Of a DNA stretch of 58,886 nucleotides, positions 38,053 through 46,685 are shown one piece after another. Source of the stretch: an uncultured Porphyromonadaceae bacterium (GTDB lineage Bacteria > Bacteroidota > Bacteroidia > Bacteroidales > Muribaculaceae); the NCBI GenBank assembly GCA_905198125.1, contig CAJKBH010000021.1, positions 1-58,886 of the forward strand, in the 5' to 3' direction. Numbering within the stretch: position 1 is the stretch's first letter; every line of letters begins with the position of its first letter. The translations under genes and the position numbers were made by a program. The notes beneath the pieces are model-generated. The model did not search any database. It had not been told where the DNA came from and saw nothing but the letters and a program-made list of their open reading frames with translations.

Positions 38053-38830
38053 CACACCTCAGAAAACCCGCGTGCTTATAGTTGACGACGACGCACCCTC
38101 GCGTCAGATCGTGGCAAAAGACCTGTCGAATTACGACTGGGTCGAGGTGTGCGGCACCGTGTCGGGAGCCCGGCAGCTGTTAGGCGCAGCCTCGGCGCTC
38201 AAACCCGACCTCATATTCCTCGACATCGAGCTGGACGACCAGTCGGCCCTCGATTTTATTCCGCGCCTCAAGACGGTGGTGCCCCAGGACTGCAAGATTG
38301 TGTTCTACACCACCTACAACAAATATCTGATGCAGGCCTTGCGCATGGAGGCCTTCGATTTCCTGCTCAAGCCATACGACACCTCGGAACTGGAACTGAT
38401 CATGAACCGTTACCGCATGGCCGTGTCGGGCAAGCGTCAGGCTACAGACCCGGCCGAGCGTCTGTCGTCGTCACTCATCATTCCGGGCGCACCCGCAGGG
38501 ATATCGGTCACGACAATCACCAACGACCGGATGATACTGTTTCCCAAGGACATAGTATTCTTCCGCTACGACACCGACCGCAAGCTGTGGGAAGTGGTGC
38601 TAAATACCCTGCAGCACATCATACTGAAACGCAACACCACCGCCGATACCATCCTGAAATACGGGCCGCAGTTCGTACGCACCCACAAGAGCTATATAGT
38701 GAACGTGGCATACATCTCCATGATCTCGGGCAACGAATGCCGACTGGTGCCTCCCTACCACGACCTGTCGCCCATCAAGATCAGCAAGGTGTACCGCGCC
38801 CAGCTGCTCGACCTGTTCTACGACCTGTAA
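38045..38830 (+). CDS. LytTR family response regulator
   Basis: A 261-residue regulator with a receiver domain (about 5-125) and a LytTR DNA-binding domain (about 155-258). The acidic pocket VDDDA, phospho-Asp in DLIFLDIEL and the Lys in FLLKPYD are all present, so unlike the xylan HTCS this system looks competent for phosphotransfer. It overlaps the sensor gene. Targets are unknown; the LtaS-like gene 94 bp downstream is a candidate. Confidence 0.93.
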   Translation: MADTPQKTRVLIVDDDAPSRQIVAKDLSNYDWVEVCGTVSGARQLLGAASALKPDLIFLDIELDDQSALDFIPRLKTVVPQDCKIVFYTTYNKYLMQALRMEAFDFLLKPYDTSELELIMNRYRMAVSGKRQATDPAERLSSSLIIPGAPAGISVTTITNDRMILFPKDIVFFRYDTDRKLWEVVLNTLQHIILKRNTTADTILKYGPQFVRTHKSYIVNVAYISMISGNECRLVPPYHDLSPIKISKVYRAQLLDLFYDL

Positions 38831-38924
38831 CGTCCGGGGCACATACCACACTAATGATTTTTAGCGTTATAATACGGGTGAACCTCCCACCCGGGATGCC
38901 CTCATTGTGTCATAACAACCCGTC

Positions 38925-40658
38925 ATGAAATTCCTGAATAAGATAAATCCGCAGGTCGGTTTCAACCTGCTGTCCATATTCGTTCTCTGGCTGATATTCA
39001 TATTGTTCTCGGTCAGCGTCGGATATGAGATGCGCGTAACATACAACATCACCTACTTCATCGGCGACGCCTTCCTGCTGTGCTCGCCAATGTGGCTGAT
39101 GGGCCGCAAGGGGCGCTGGTATGCCGTGGCAATCATCTGGATTCTGTCCATTTTGCTGATTGCCTCCGCATTATATTACAGGTACTGGGGCGATCTGCTG
39201 CCGTTGTCGGCCATTTTCAACACGTCGAACTGGAACCATTTTGTATTCGAGGGCGCCATTCCCCACATATCCCGGTTCGATGTCGTGATCATAGCCATTG
39301 CCGCGGCTTACACTGTCATGGTCGTCAGACTCAAAGTGCCGGTTCATGCCGCATTGTCCTTAAGGCATAAGCTGATAGCCTTCTTCGGATCAATCGCGGT
39401 ATGGCTGATGACCGTATGCGTCTGCTATATCCACAAACAACGGTACAGCAACGCCAACGGCATCGATTACGATTTCTCCAAATTCGTAAAAAATTACACC
39501 AGCCCGATCGTTTTCAATAAATATCAGGCACTATATGACGGTGCCACAATGTATTTTGTGCGACAGATCCGTAACGCGGCAACCATCAACACACGGATTG
39601 AACTGACACACGAACAAACCGAGGAAATAGCAAAGACATTGTCGGATCAAGCCCGATTGAATACACTTGCCGACACTGTGGCCGCAGAATTAACCCGGAA
39701 TAACAAAGACAAGAATTTGATCTTTATCATAGTCGAATCCCTGAATTCCCAAGCCATAGGTCATCTCATGAACGGACGGAGCATAACTCCGACACTTGAT
39801 TCATTGCTGAAAACGCCCGGGACAATAGCTTCAACCCACATGATACCGCAGATTAAATCGGGAGGATCAAGTGACGGTCAGCTGATTTATAACACCGGCC
39901 TTCTTCCGGTCGAATCGGACATGACCGTTTTACAATTCGACAAAAACCAATATCCCTCTCTTGCGAAATTATTGAAAAAGAAATATTCAGCGGAATTCAT
40001 AGTGGAGAGCGGAGGTGTGTGGAATCATGTGGCCACCAACGCAGCCTTCGGATACAACAGGCTCTACGAAAAAATGGACCTTGAATCTTCAGGATTATGT
40101 CGCGACGGAAAGGGAGATGACAACGCGGTGTTTACATTCGCGCTGAATACCCTTAAGAATATGCCTCAGCCGTTTTATGCGGAAATCACCACATTATCAA
40201 TGCATTTCCCATTCGCCGATACCGGGATCCCGGAATTCAGGAACGGAGTAACGGATATTGATATCGAACAGAGGTATTACTTGTCTTTAAAATATTTTGA
40301 TTCCGAATTGAACAGATTCCTCGACGGGCTGAAGCGACTTGGTCTTTATGACAATTCGGTTATCGTGATTGCGTCTGACCATGACGTGGACTATAAGGAC
40401 AACGCCAACCGCAAAAAGCCCATCTGCTTCATGGCCCTTAACACAGGCGTGACGAAGCGTGTCACCACGCGCACGTGGCAGTCCGACGTGTTCCCCACGG
40501 TTCTCGATATAATGGGCGTTGACACCGCGGGCGGTTATCGCGGACTGGGACATTCGCTGCTTTCGGATTCCATTCCGGAGCGCGACGACGCCTATTGGGC
40601 ACCCGTCCGCACGATGTCCGACCGGATAATCCGCTCCGATTTCTTCAATCGGAATTGA
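38925..40658 (+). CDS. LTA synthase-like sulfatase-fold membrane enzyme
   Basis: A 577-residue protein with about five membrane helices (residues 12-180) and a C-terminal alkaline phosphatase/sulfatase domain (about 265-570). Metal and nucleophile regions are recognisable: IIVESLNSQAIG, SGGSSDGQ (likely nucleophile Ser) and ASDHDVDY. The family moves phosphoglycerol or phosphoethanolamine onto glycans or lipids in the periplasm; the acceptor in Bacteroidetes is not established. Its middle part is noticeably more AT-rich than its ends. Confidence 0.85.
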   Translation: MKFLNKINPQVGFNLLSIFVLWLIFILFSVSVGYEMRVTYNITYFIGDAFLLCSPMWLMGRKGRWYAVAIIWILSILLIASALYYRYWGDLLPLSAIFNTSNWNHFVFEGAIPHISRFDVVIIAIAAAYTVMVVRLKVPVHAALSLRHKLIAFFGSIAVWLMTVCVCYIHKQRYSNANGIDYDFSKFVKNYTSPIVFNKYQALYDGATMYFVRQIRNAATINTRIELTHEQTEEIAKTLSDQARLNTLADTVAAELTRNNKDKNLIFIIVESLNSQAIGHLMNGRSITPTLDSLLKTPGTIASTHMIPQIKSGGSSDGQLIYNTGLLPVESDMTVLQFDKNQYPSLAKLLKKKYSAEFIVESGGVWNHVATNAAFGYNRLYEKMDLESSGLCRDGKGDDNAVFTFALNTLKNMPQPFYAEITTLSMHFPFADTGIPEFRNGVTDIDIEQRYYLSLKYFDSELNRFLDGLKRLGLYDNSVIVIASDHDVDYKDNANRKKPICFMALNTGVTKRVTTRTWQSDVFPTVLDIMGVDTAGGYRGLGHSLLSDSIPERDDAYWAPVRTMSDRIIRSDFFNRN

Positions 40659-40677
40659 ACTTAATCAGTCTCTGTCC

Positions 40678-41508
40678 CTACTTGGCGTGGTCTATCAGGT
40701 CGGGATGGAATACGATGTCGGATTCCGACACACCGGCGGCCAGGAAATAGCCTAAGCACATATCCCCCTCGAACATGCGCGGGCCGTTGCTGTCGGACGA
40801 TATGGCGTTCAGATAGTCGTAGAATGCCTTTGAGACATGAGCCACCGTGACGCGTACTTCGTCACCGTCCACAAGAAGGTCGTCCTCGTCCTCCGCCGAT
40901 TCGTCCTTGCGGGTAGTGTTCACCGTATCGTATAGGATGCCGTCTATGGACCGATCATCCTGAACGGTGCTCCATTTATAGAACTCGCCGTTGCGGTATA
41001 TCCGGATCCAGTAACAGTCGCCGTAGGCCGTGGGATCGGAGTCGGCGAACGCCACTTGCAGCGCCGCCACGTCATCGTACGGCATCGAAATCCATTTGAA
41101 CTCCAGCCCCTCTATCTTCGGAGCCCGGCGCATCAGGGACGCAGACGCGTATTCCTTACCGTCGCGGCTGACGGTAAGCAGGTATTCGTGGCCCGGCACC
41201 CCTGCCGCTCCCGAGCGGTAATGCCCCAGGTCGTCTGCCGTCAGCACGGTCCTTTCGCCCGTATGAAGGTCACTGAGCGTCACCTGCGCGTCAGTGAAAC
41301 AGGTACGGTCCATCGGCTCGTCCATCGGCGTGGTCAGCCGTATGGTGACGTCCGCGCCGCTTTCCGTCAGCGTGCCCTCTATCACGGTCAACGCCTCTAT
41401 GTCGTGATACTTGAAGTCAAGCTCCTTCTCGCATCCTGCTGCCAACACGGCCATCGCCACACTTACTAAAGCCAATGCGGTTCTATATATCAGGGTATTA
41501 ATCCTCAT
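40678..41508 (-). CDS. DUF4249 family lipoprotein
   Basis: A 276-residue lipoprotein (lipobox LAAGCEKE) of the DUF4249 family. DUF4249 proteins are found almost always next to a TonB-dependent receptor and probably act as its surface partner, much as SusD does for SusC. The protein has Ig-like strands (about 35-125) and a second beta domain. It begins 3 bp after the receptor gene. Substrate unknown. Confidence 0.85.
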   Translation of the reverse strand: MRINTLIYRTALALVSVAMAVLAAGCEKELDFKYHDIEALTVIEGTLTESGADVTIRLTTPMDEPMDRTCFTDAQVTLSDLHTGERTVLTADDLGHYRSGAAGVPGHEYLLTVSRDGKEYASASLMRRAPKIEGLEFKWISMPYDDVAALQVAFADSDPTAYGDCYWIRIYRNGEFYKWSTVQDDRSIDGILYDTVNTTRKDESAEDEDDLLVDGDEVRVTVAHVSKAFYDYLNAISSDSNGPRMFEGDMCLGYFLAAGVSESDIVFHPDLIDHAK

Positions 41509-41511
41509 TTC

Positions 41512-43581
41512 TTAAAACTTTAATGTGTATGACACCGATGGAATGAGGCCGTACAGCGACTGCTGCACAGCCCGCGTACCCGAAGGTTTGGAGGGGTCGT
41601 CCTCAAAATACACCACGTATGGATTGTAATGACAATAGGCGTTATAGACGCCGAACGACCATTCGTAGGTGAATTTTCTGCCTGTGTGCCGATACGTGGC
41701 CGAGAGGTCGAGCCTATGGGTGTCGGGGGTGCGGTAGCCGTTGCGCTCCGAATAATAATAGCAGGTCACGCCCGACAATTCATACTTCACGTCGGGTGCC
41801 GTGAGAGGCTGGCCGGAACTGTATACCCACGAGCCGGACACGTTCCAGCGGTCGTTGAACTGATAGATGGCGGTAACGGTGAAGTCATGGCGCCGGTCGT
41901 TGCCGGCGGCGTACCAACGCCCGCCGTTGATGCCCTCGATGCGCGACTGCGTCCTGGACAGTGTGTACGACACCCAGCCTGTGAGGCGTCCGGTGTTTTT
42001 GCGGAACATCAGTTCCAGTCCGTAGCTGCGCCCCTTGCCTCCGAGGACTATGCTCTCGATATTGACAGCCGAAAACATGCCGCAGCCGTCGCGGTAGTCA
42101 TACACGTTGGCCATAGCCTTGTAATAGCATTCCGCGCTCCAGTCGAAATCCCCCGAGGGCGTCGCGCCGCTATAGCCCACGCTGTACTGCGTGCTGCGTT
42201 CCGGTTTCACCAGTGCCGACGTAAGCATATACCGGTCGAAGGGGAAACTGGTGGTGTTGGCCCGCAGCGCATGGAGGTTCTGTGTGGCTATTCCGGCCCC
42301 GGCCTTCAGATTATGGTTTGCGTCGATGCTGTATTTAAGGCTCACACGAGGCTCGACATTAACGTATGTCTTGGATTTGAATTCCGGCCGCGGTTCGGTC
42401 AGGGACGCGAAACTGTTGAGCCGGTCGCCTCCCGACGCCGTGAACAAACTCAGGCGCACACCTGCCTCGGTGGCGAAATGCGACCCGAACTCGCCGGTAT
42501 ACGTGACCCATACGCCGTTCTGAATACCACTGCGTATATCACGTTGACGATGCCCGTTGATGCGCACATCGGCCGACTTGACACGCAACAGCTGGCTTCT
42601 GAGTCCGAACTCCAGATGCTGACTGTCGTTGACACGGTATGTGGCGCCGAAGTTCAGAGAATAGTCGCGGATATATTCGAAGATGCGCTGGTCGTTCGTC
42701 ATTACCGTCATGTCCATGTCGGGACTATAGTGCGTGAAGCTGCCGGTGGTCCTGAACTGCCATCGGTCGCCCGCATGTGTGCGCCACAACAGCGACGCGC
42801 CGAGATTGCCCCAGCGCATACCCATCACATTCTTGATCGCCATGTTGTCGCGCCCCGTCATGAACGACAGGTCGAGACAGTCGCCCTGACGCGGGACGAA
42901 CCTTATCTTGGCCGTGACGTCATAGAAATTCATGATAGTCTTACGGTATTGGGGCACCATCTGCAGGAAGGCGTCGACATACGAGCGGCGCGCGGTGACG
43001 GCAAACGACAGTCTGTTTTTCACGATCGGGCCTGCGGCCTTGATCTTGGCCATGAGCAGTCCTACGGTCAGCGAGCCGTGATAGGCGTTCATATTGCCGG
43101 GAGCCAGATCGGTCTCAAGCGCCGACGAGGTGGCGCCTCCGTAACAGGCGGGGATGGGACCCTTGAACAGTGTGGCGCGCGACACGGCGTCGGAATTGAA
43201 CGTGGAGAATATGCCCATCACATGCGACGGATTGTATAGCGTGATGCCGTCCAGAAGCACTAAGTTCTGCGACGATGTGCCTCCGCGCACCTCGAAACCT
43301 CCGCCCCCTTCTCCCTCGCTGTGGACGCCGGGCATCAGCGACAGCGAACGCAGCAGGTCGTTCTCGCCCAACATCGCCGGGGTCTGGGCCAGCTTAGACA
43401 GTTCCAGCCGCTCCATACCCGCCCGGATCTCGCGGATGCGCTGGTGGGCCGAAGTACCCGTCACCGTCACCTCCTCCAGATAACTGACATGAAGCGTATC
43501 GTCCGCGGATTCGGATTCAGCACCCGCCGCTACGGCCGGGCAAAGCAACATGGCAGCCGATATAAGGATCTTAATGTTCAT
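41512..43581 (-). CDS. TonB-dependent receptor (DUF4249-linked)
   Basis: A 689-residue outer-membrane receptor with a signal peptide (1-21), a plug domain (about 35-150; FEVRGGTSSQNLVLLDGITL) and a barrel. It has no carboxypeptidase-like extension and is much shorter than the SusC protein, as usual for receptors paired with DUF4249. The pair may import a peptide, metal complex or small glycan; nothing in the sequence decides. TAACTTTG on the minus strand (43604-43611) is a probable -7 box. Confidence 0.9.
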   Translation of the reverse strand: MNIKILISAAMLLCPAVAAGAESESADDTLHVSYLEEVTVTGTSAHQRIREIRAGMERLELSKLAQTPAMLGENDLLRSLSLMPGVHSEGEGGGGFEVRGGTSSQNLVLLDGITLYNPSHVMGIFSTFNSDAVSRATLFKGPIPACYGGATSSALETDLAPGNMNAYHGSLTVGLLMAKIKAAGPIVKNRLSFAVTARRSYVDAFLQMVPQYRKTIMNFYDVTAKIRFVPRQGDCLDLSFMTGRDNMAIKNVMGMRWGNLGASLLWRTHAGDRWQFRTTGSFTHYSPDMDMTVMTNDQRIFEYIRDYSLNFGATYRVNDSQHLEFGLRSQLLRVKSADVRINGHRQRDIRSGIQNGVWVTYTGEFGSHFATEAGVRLSLFTASGGDRLNSFASLTEPRPEFKSKTYVNVEPRVSLKYSIDANHNLKAGAGIATQNLHALRANTTSFPFDRYMLTSALVKPERSTQYSVGYSGATPSGDFDWSAECYYKAMANVYDYRDGCGMFSAVNIESIVLGGKGRSYGLELMFRKNTGRLTGWVSYTLSRTQSRIEGINGGRWYAAGNDRRHDFTVTAIYQFNDRWNVSGSWVYSSGQPLTAPDVKYELSGVTCYYYSERNGYRTPDTHRLDLSATYRHTGRKFTYEWSFGVYNAYCHYNPYVVYFEDDPSKPSGTRAVQQSLYGLIPSVSYTLKF

Positions 43582-44067
43582 GCATGTAAGTTATTTTACG
43601 CTGCAAAGTTAATAATTATGAACCGAAATGCCGTAATAATTGAACTCCTCAGCTCCACTTATTGCACCCGACTTGCCATTTTCTCCTTTTTAACACCTTA
43701 TTCACCGCCCATTTGCAGCAGCGTATGGGAGCCGACCCCGTGATCGCGACCAAGACCTCCGGTACTACGGGCGCCTTCGTATTCACGCCCGCTCAGGTCG
43801 CCGTCCTCGCCTGACCGCAGTCTCAGCCGCCATTCCCTCAGAAACTATCCATCGATATTCGGTCCGGAACAGTCAGCGATTTTCGGTCCCGAACAATCAG
43901 CGATATTCTGTTTAGAATAGTCACAGGGACACGATTAGAACTAATCAACCATTGCACAATCAGAAATAATCATCTAAACCGAGCTGACATCTATCGGCCA
44001 TTCATTCTGATTTTCTGTCACTTGCAAATATTGGCCTAAACTTTTTTTATAAAAAAGCAGGTGGATA
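43582..44067. other. Gene-free stretch upstream of tRNA-Phe with remnants
   Basis: A 29-codon frame (43725-43814, starting MGADPVIATKTSG) has host-like codon use but no recognisable family, and looks like a gene tail. Three 24-bp tandem repeats follow at 43853. The rest has no supported gene. Confidence 0.4.
43853..43924 (+). repeat. Three tandem 24-bp repeats
   Basis: Units at 43853-43876, 43877-43900 and 43901-43924 (for example CGATATTCGGTCCGGAACAG plus TCAG) are exactly in register. In one frame they read as an eight-residue repeat, SAIFGPEQ-like, and the third unit acquires a stop. Confidence 0.75.
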
Positions 44068-44099
44068 TTTGCAAGATTCAGAAAATCTTCCTAACTTTG
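44068..44099 (+). promoter_or_regulatory. tRNA-Phe promoter
   Basis: TTTG (44068-44071), 20 bp, TAACTTTG (44092-44099), an exact consensus match about 55 bp before the tRNA. Confidence 0.8.
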
Positions 44100-44152
44100 C
44101 ACTCGCAAAAGGGAACGACCCCTATAAACGAGGTCACCCTATCAACAATGAT

Positions 44153-44225
44153 GGTGTCATAGCTCAGTTGGTAGAGCAAAGGACTGAAAATCCTTGTGTC
44201 CCCGGTTCGATTCCTGGTGGCACCA
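44153..44225 (+). tRNA. tRNA-Phe (anticodon GAA)
   Basis: A 73-nt tRNA. Acceptor GGTGTCA pairs with TGGCACC (one G-U), the anticodon stem AAGGA/TCCTT holds loop CTGAAAA with anticodon GAA, and the T arm contains GGTTCGATTCC. CCA is not encoded. The 3' 11 bp (44214-44224) are repeated at 58181-58191, so this gene is the insertion target of the element and its 3' end was rebuilt by the insertion. Confidence 0.96.
44214..44224 (+). other. attL core
   Basis: CTGGTGGCACC forms the 3' end of tRNA-Phe and is identical to 58181-58191. Confidence 0.75.
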
Positions 44226-44226
44226 C

Positions 44227-44263
44227 AAAAGACCGCTAATTCTCAATGAGTTAGCGGTCTTTT
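44227..44263 (+). terminator. Terminator after tRNA-Phe
   Basis: AAAAGACCGCTAA (44227-44239) pairs perfectly with TTAGCGGTCTTTT (44251-44263). It lies inside the element, so the element supplies the tRNA with a terminator. Confidence 0.85.
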
Positions 44264-44281
44264 ATTTAACAGAACCCCTCC

Positions 44282-44540
44282 GGGTCACCACAAAAGTCAC
44301 CACACCTCACTTAATTTATTGATACAACACGCTTTATGTATATCACAGCGTATGCGTATTTATATGTCTTAATTTCGAACCTACTGATATTCAGTAATTG
44401 AACAACAACTATTCATCTTCGTTCACCACCGTTTAACTCCACCAAACCGTCCCGACGTCTCAAACTTTAACAGACTTTAACTATGTCGAAGCCTCAAAAA
44501 TGTGGTGACCTCGGCCCAAAATCTTGCAGGGTCACCACGT
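44282..44540. repeat. Left-end GTCACCAC repeats (candidate integrase arm sites)
   Basis: GGGTCACCAC at 44282-44291 and 44529-44538, GTCACCAC at 44296-44303, and an inverted copy GTGGTGAC at 44502-44509. The same word recurs near attR. Otherwise 44264-44628 holds no supported gene. Confidence 0.6.
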
Positions 44541-44569
44541 TTAATCGTTAAAATCTCATAATAATTTCG

Positions 44570-44577
44570 TAACTTTG
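44570..44577 (+). promoter_or_regulatory. -7 box of the drug-modification operon
   Basis: TAACTTTG is a good -7 element, but no TTTG lies 19-21 bp upstream, hinting at a weak or activated promoter. Transcription would start near 44583, giving a 240-nt leader that contains the hairpin at 44621-44780. The nearest GTCACCAC repeat ends 32 bp upstream. Confidence 0.5.
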
Positions 44578-44620
44578 TGGTCGGGTTGACATAGGTCAGC
44601 CCACGACATTTTGAAAATAA

Positions 44621-44780
44621 GAAGCGGTATGCTCTCTTGTAATTGGAAACGTAGGAACTTTTCAGGATACAAAGATGGCATAGCGGTTCTCACGCATACG
44701 GCGTGGGCTGCCATCTCTACATCTGTATCCAAGGTTTCCTACGACCTCCAATTAAGACGTGGCGTTGCAGTCCACGCTTC
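44621..44780 (+). promoter_or_regulatory. Giant imperfect hairpin in operon leader
   Basis: Paired blocks nest from outside in: GAAGCG 44621/CGCTTC 44775, TAATTGGA 44640/TCCAATTA 44747, CGTAGGAA 44650/TTCCTACG 44736, GGATAC 44665/GTATCC 44725, AGATGGCA 44673/TGCCATCT 44709, and an apical CACGC/GCGTG. Six blocks in perfect order show a selected structure, probably an attenuator. Confidence 0.8.
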
Positions 44781-44823
44781 TGCATTTAATAATCTGCTCT
44801 GTCGGACTGATGGGCAAAAATGA
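44629..44823 (+). CDS. Possible leader ORF across the hairpin
   Basis: A 64-codon frame (MLSCNWKRRNFSGYKDG...) runs the length of the hairpin and stops 3 nt before the ATG of the zinc-ribbon gene. Its residues are partly dictated by the palindrome, so it may be a by-product. If translated, ribosome position would decide whether the hairpin forms, as in attenuation of ribosome-targeting resistance genes. I recognise no protein family. Position and spacing, not homology, are the reason to list it. Confidence 0.35.
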   Translation: MLSCNWKRRNFSGYKDGIAVLTHTAWAAISTSVSKVSYDLQLRRGVAVHASAFNNLLCRTDGQK

Positions 44824-44826
44824 AAG

Positions 44827-45102
44827 ATGACAATGGAAATGAAATTCTGTCAGAGCTGCGGAATGCCGCTCAACGATCATAACCACAGCACTAATGCCGA
44901 CGGCACACCTAATGATGATTACTGCATCTACTGCTACAAGGACGGCAAGTTCACACAGGATATGACTATGGAGCAGATGATTGACCACTGCGCCCAGTTC
45001 ACCGATGAAATCAACAAACAATTGGGACAAAATCTGACAATAGAACAGGCAAAGGAAATGATGCGCCAGTTCTTCCCTCATCTCAAACGCTGGAAGGATT
45101 GA
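44827..45102 (+). CDS. Zinc-ribbon protein
   Basis: A 91-residue protein with CQSCGMPL near the start and CIYCYKDG at about 37, giving four Cys for one zinc, followed by a helical tail (QDMTMEQMIDHCAQF). This fits the small putative zinc-ribbon family (zf-ribbon_2 type) often encoded near GNAT acetyltransferases and drug-modification genes in Firmicutes and Bacteroidetes. No function is established. It is first in a seven-gene operon; the next gene starts 1 bp after its stop. Confidence 0.85.
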   Translation: MTMEMKFCQSCGMPLNDHNHSTNADGTPNDDYCIYCYKDGKFTQDMTMEQMIDHCAQFTDEINKQLGQNLTIEQAKEMMRQFFPHLKRWKD

Positions 45103-45103
45103 T

Positions 45104-45394
45104 ATGTTTATAGCTATTCTGACATATAAGAAGCCTCTTGAAGAGGTGGATTGCTTTCTTCAGGCGCATCGCGATTACCTTGCGGTACATTATGCCGCAG
45201 GCAATTTCATTGCCTCCGGCCCTCAAAACTCTCGTATTGGAGGCGTGATAATGATGAAAGCCGATAGCCGTGTCGATGTTGATGCCATTATTTCACAGGA
45301 TCCGTTTAATCTCAACGGAATCGCCGATTATCAGATTGTGGAGTTCAACCCGACAATGTTCTGTGACGCTGTTCTTTCAAATTTCTTATTGTAA
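45104..45394 (+). CDS. YciI-like protein
   Basis: A 96-residue YCII-related protein with a ferredoxin-like fold. The start MFIAILTYKKPLEEVDCFLQ, the AHRDYL segment and GNFIASGPQ are typical. Some relatives act as small hydrolases or dehalogenase-like enzymes, but the role of this one is unknown. It is second in the operon, 11 bp before the nucleotidyltransferase gene. Confidence 0.88.
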   Translation: MFIAILTYKKPLEEVDCFLQAHRDYLAVHYAAGNFIASGPQNSRIGGVIMMKADSRVDVDAIISQDPFNLNGIADYQIVEFNPTMFCDAVLSNFLL

Positions 45395-45405
45395 TTTGTT
45401 GGTAT

Positions 45406-45915
45406 ATGGTAAAATTAGAGGATGCTGTTGAAATAATATCTGCGCTTGAGAATGCAGGAATCAAAGTGTTTATTGATGGGGGCTGGGGAGTCGATGCGTT
45501 GCTTGGCTATCAATCCCGGGCACATAATGATATTGATATATTTATAGAATCTTCCCATAAAGATAGCGCACTCAAAATACTATACGCCAATGAATATAAG
45601 GAAATAAAAACGGACTATACTACTTCGGATCATTCCGTTTGGAAAGACAAGAAAGAACGCCTCATCGATTTACATATATTTTCATATAGCTCCAATCTCA
45701 ATTTTATATTTGAAGGACAGGAATACCCAAGAGAGGTTTTCTCAGGAAAAGGGAAAATCGGGGATATAGATGTAGTTTGTATACCTCCCGAATATCAAGT
45801 ACAATTCCATTTAGGCTATGAGCGTGACGTTAATGACATAAAGGATGTTTTAAAAATTTGTGAAACCTTTAACATTGAAATTCCATCAGAGATACTGAAG
45901 GAAATTCCACATTAA
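45406..45915 (+). CDS. lnu: Lnu-like lincosamide nucleotidyltransferase
   Basis: A 169-residue nucleotidyltransferase-fold protein. FIDGGWGVDALLG and HNDIDIFIE carry the Gly-rich loop and the metal-binding Asp pair, and EYTTSDHSVW-like and HLGYE segments match the Lnu(A)/LinA group, including the Bacteroides LinA(N2) enzyme of NBU2. These enzymes transfer AMP to lincomycin and clindamycin. Length is typical. Whether this copy modifies lincosamides or another hydroxylated drug cannot be told from sequence. Confidence 0.85.
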   Translation: MVKLEDAVEIISALENAGIKVFIDGGWGVDALLGYQSRAHNDIDIFIESSHKDSALKILYANEYKEIKTDYTTSDHSVWKDKKERLIDLHIFSYSSNLNFIFEGQEYPREVFSGKGKIGDIDVVCIPPEYQVQFHLGYERDVNDIKDVLKICETFNIEIPSEILKEIPH

Positions 45916-45925
45916 GACGACTAAT

Positions 45926-46111
45926 ATGCCATACATATCAATAGAGAGCGGCAAACTGACCGCTGAACAGAAGAAAGAGCTGATTGAGCGGCTGACATCC
46001 ACAGCCTCCGAAATAACCCATATCCCGGAGCAGTTCTTCACCGTAACAATCAAGAAATTGCCGGATGAAAAGTTCTTTGCTGTGCAAAGCGCTAAAGCGA
46101 TGACGGAATAG
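45926..46111 (+). CDS. 4-oxalocrotonate tautomerase family protein
   Basis: A 61-residue protein beginning MPYISIESGKLTAEQKKELI. Removal of Met exposes the N-terminal Pro that is the catalytic base in this family. Length matches the hexameric 4-OT monomer. Similar tautomerases often accompany acetyltransferase and efflux genes on mobile elements; the substrate here is unknown. It lies 10 bp after lnu and 40 bp before the GNAT gene. Confidence 0.9.
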   Translation: MPYISIESGKLTAEQKKELIERLTSTASEITHIPEQFFTVTIKKLPDEKFFAVQSAKAMTE

Positions 46112-46151
46112 GCGGTAAGTCGATAGACGAAATTAAACGTAACTACAGACC

Positions 46152-46664
46152 ATGAGCTTGACATTACGTCCATATCAACCTTCGGATGCCGCGGTGATTA
46201 CGTCGTGGCTCAAAAGCGAATACCTTATGCGCCAATGGTGTGCCGACAGGTATGAGCATTATCCTGTCATGCCCGAGGATATGAGCATATACTACGATAG
46301 ATACATTGACGGACAAAGATCATGCGCCCTTACGATGGTCGATGGTAATGATATTGTTGGATATATCACGCTTCGCATACCGGCAGACGACCCGACGGAA
46401 CAGCGGCTGGGATTTGTCATTGTCGATGATTCAAAACGTGGTCGCGGGTTGGGCAAAGCTCTTGTTTCAATGGCAATCAAGTATGCTTTTGAAACGCTTA
46501 AGGCCACAAAAGTGTCGCTCGGTGTCTTTGAAAATAATCCATCCGCCATCCATTGCTATGAAGCGTCTGGATTCCATAGTGTTTTAAGGCATGATACCGA
46601 GAGCTATGAATGTCTGGGCGAAACATGGAACTGCATCGAGATGGAACAGCACAAAGAGCTATGA
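46152..46664 (+). CDS. GNAT family N-acetyltransferase
   Basis: A 170-residue GNAT enzyme. The acetyl-CoA loop is DSKRGRGLGKALVSMA (R/Q-x-x-G-x-G/A motif), and NNPSAIHCYEASGF is the conserved motif B. The N-terminal SYLMRQWCADRYEHYP-like region resembles aminoglycoside 6'-acetyltransferases loosely, but acceptor specificity cannot be assigned. Context with Lnu-, Vat- and MATE-type genes suggests an antibiotic or a self-toxic metabolite as acceptor. Confidence 0.88.
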   Translation: MSLTLRPYQPSDAAVITSWLKSEYLMRQWCADRYEHYPVMPEDMSIYYDRYIDGQRSCALTMVDGNDIVGYITLRIPADDPTEQRLGFVIVDDSKRGRGLGKALVSMAIKYAFETLKATKVSLGVFENNPSAIHCYEASGFHSVLRHDTESYECLGETWNCIEMEQHKEL

Positions 46665-46685
46665 AAGCAATCGGAATATTATAAA

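Noticed and set aside
43853..43924. CRISPR array
   Set aside because: Repeats are contiguous with no spacers and no cas genes are near.
44621..44780. Integron attC site or retron RNA
   Set aside because: The hairpin lacks attC core sites and downstream genes are not separated by further palindromes; no reverse transcriptase gene is present.
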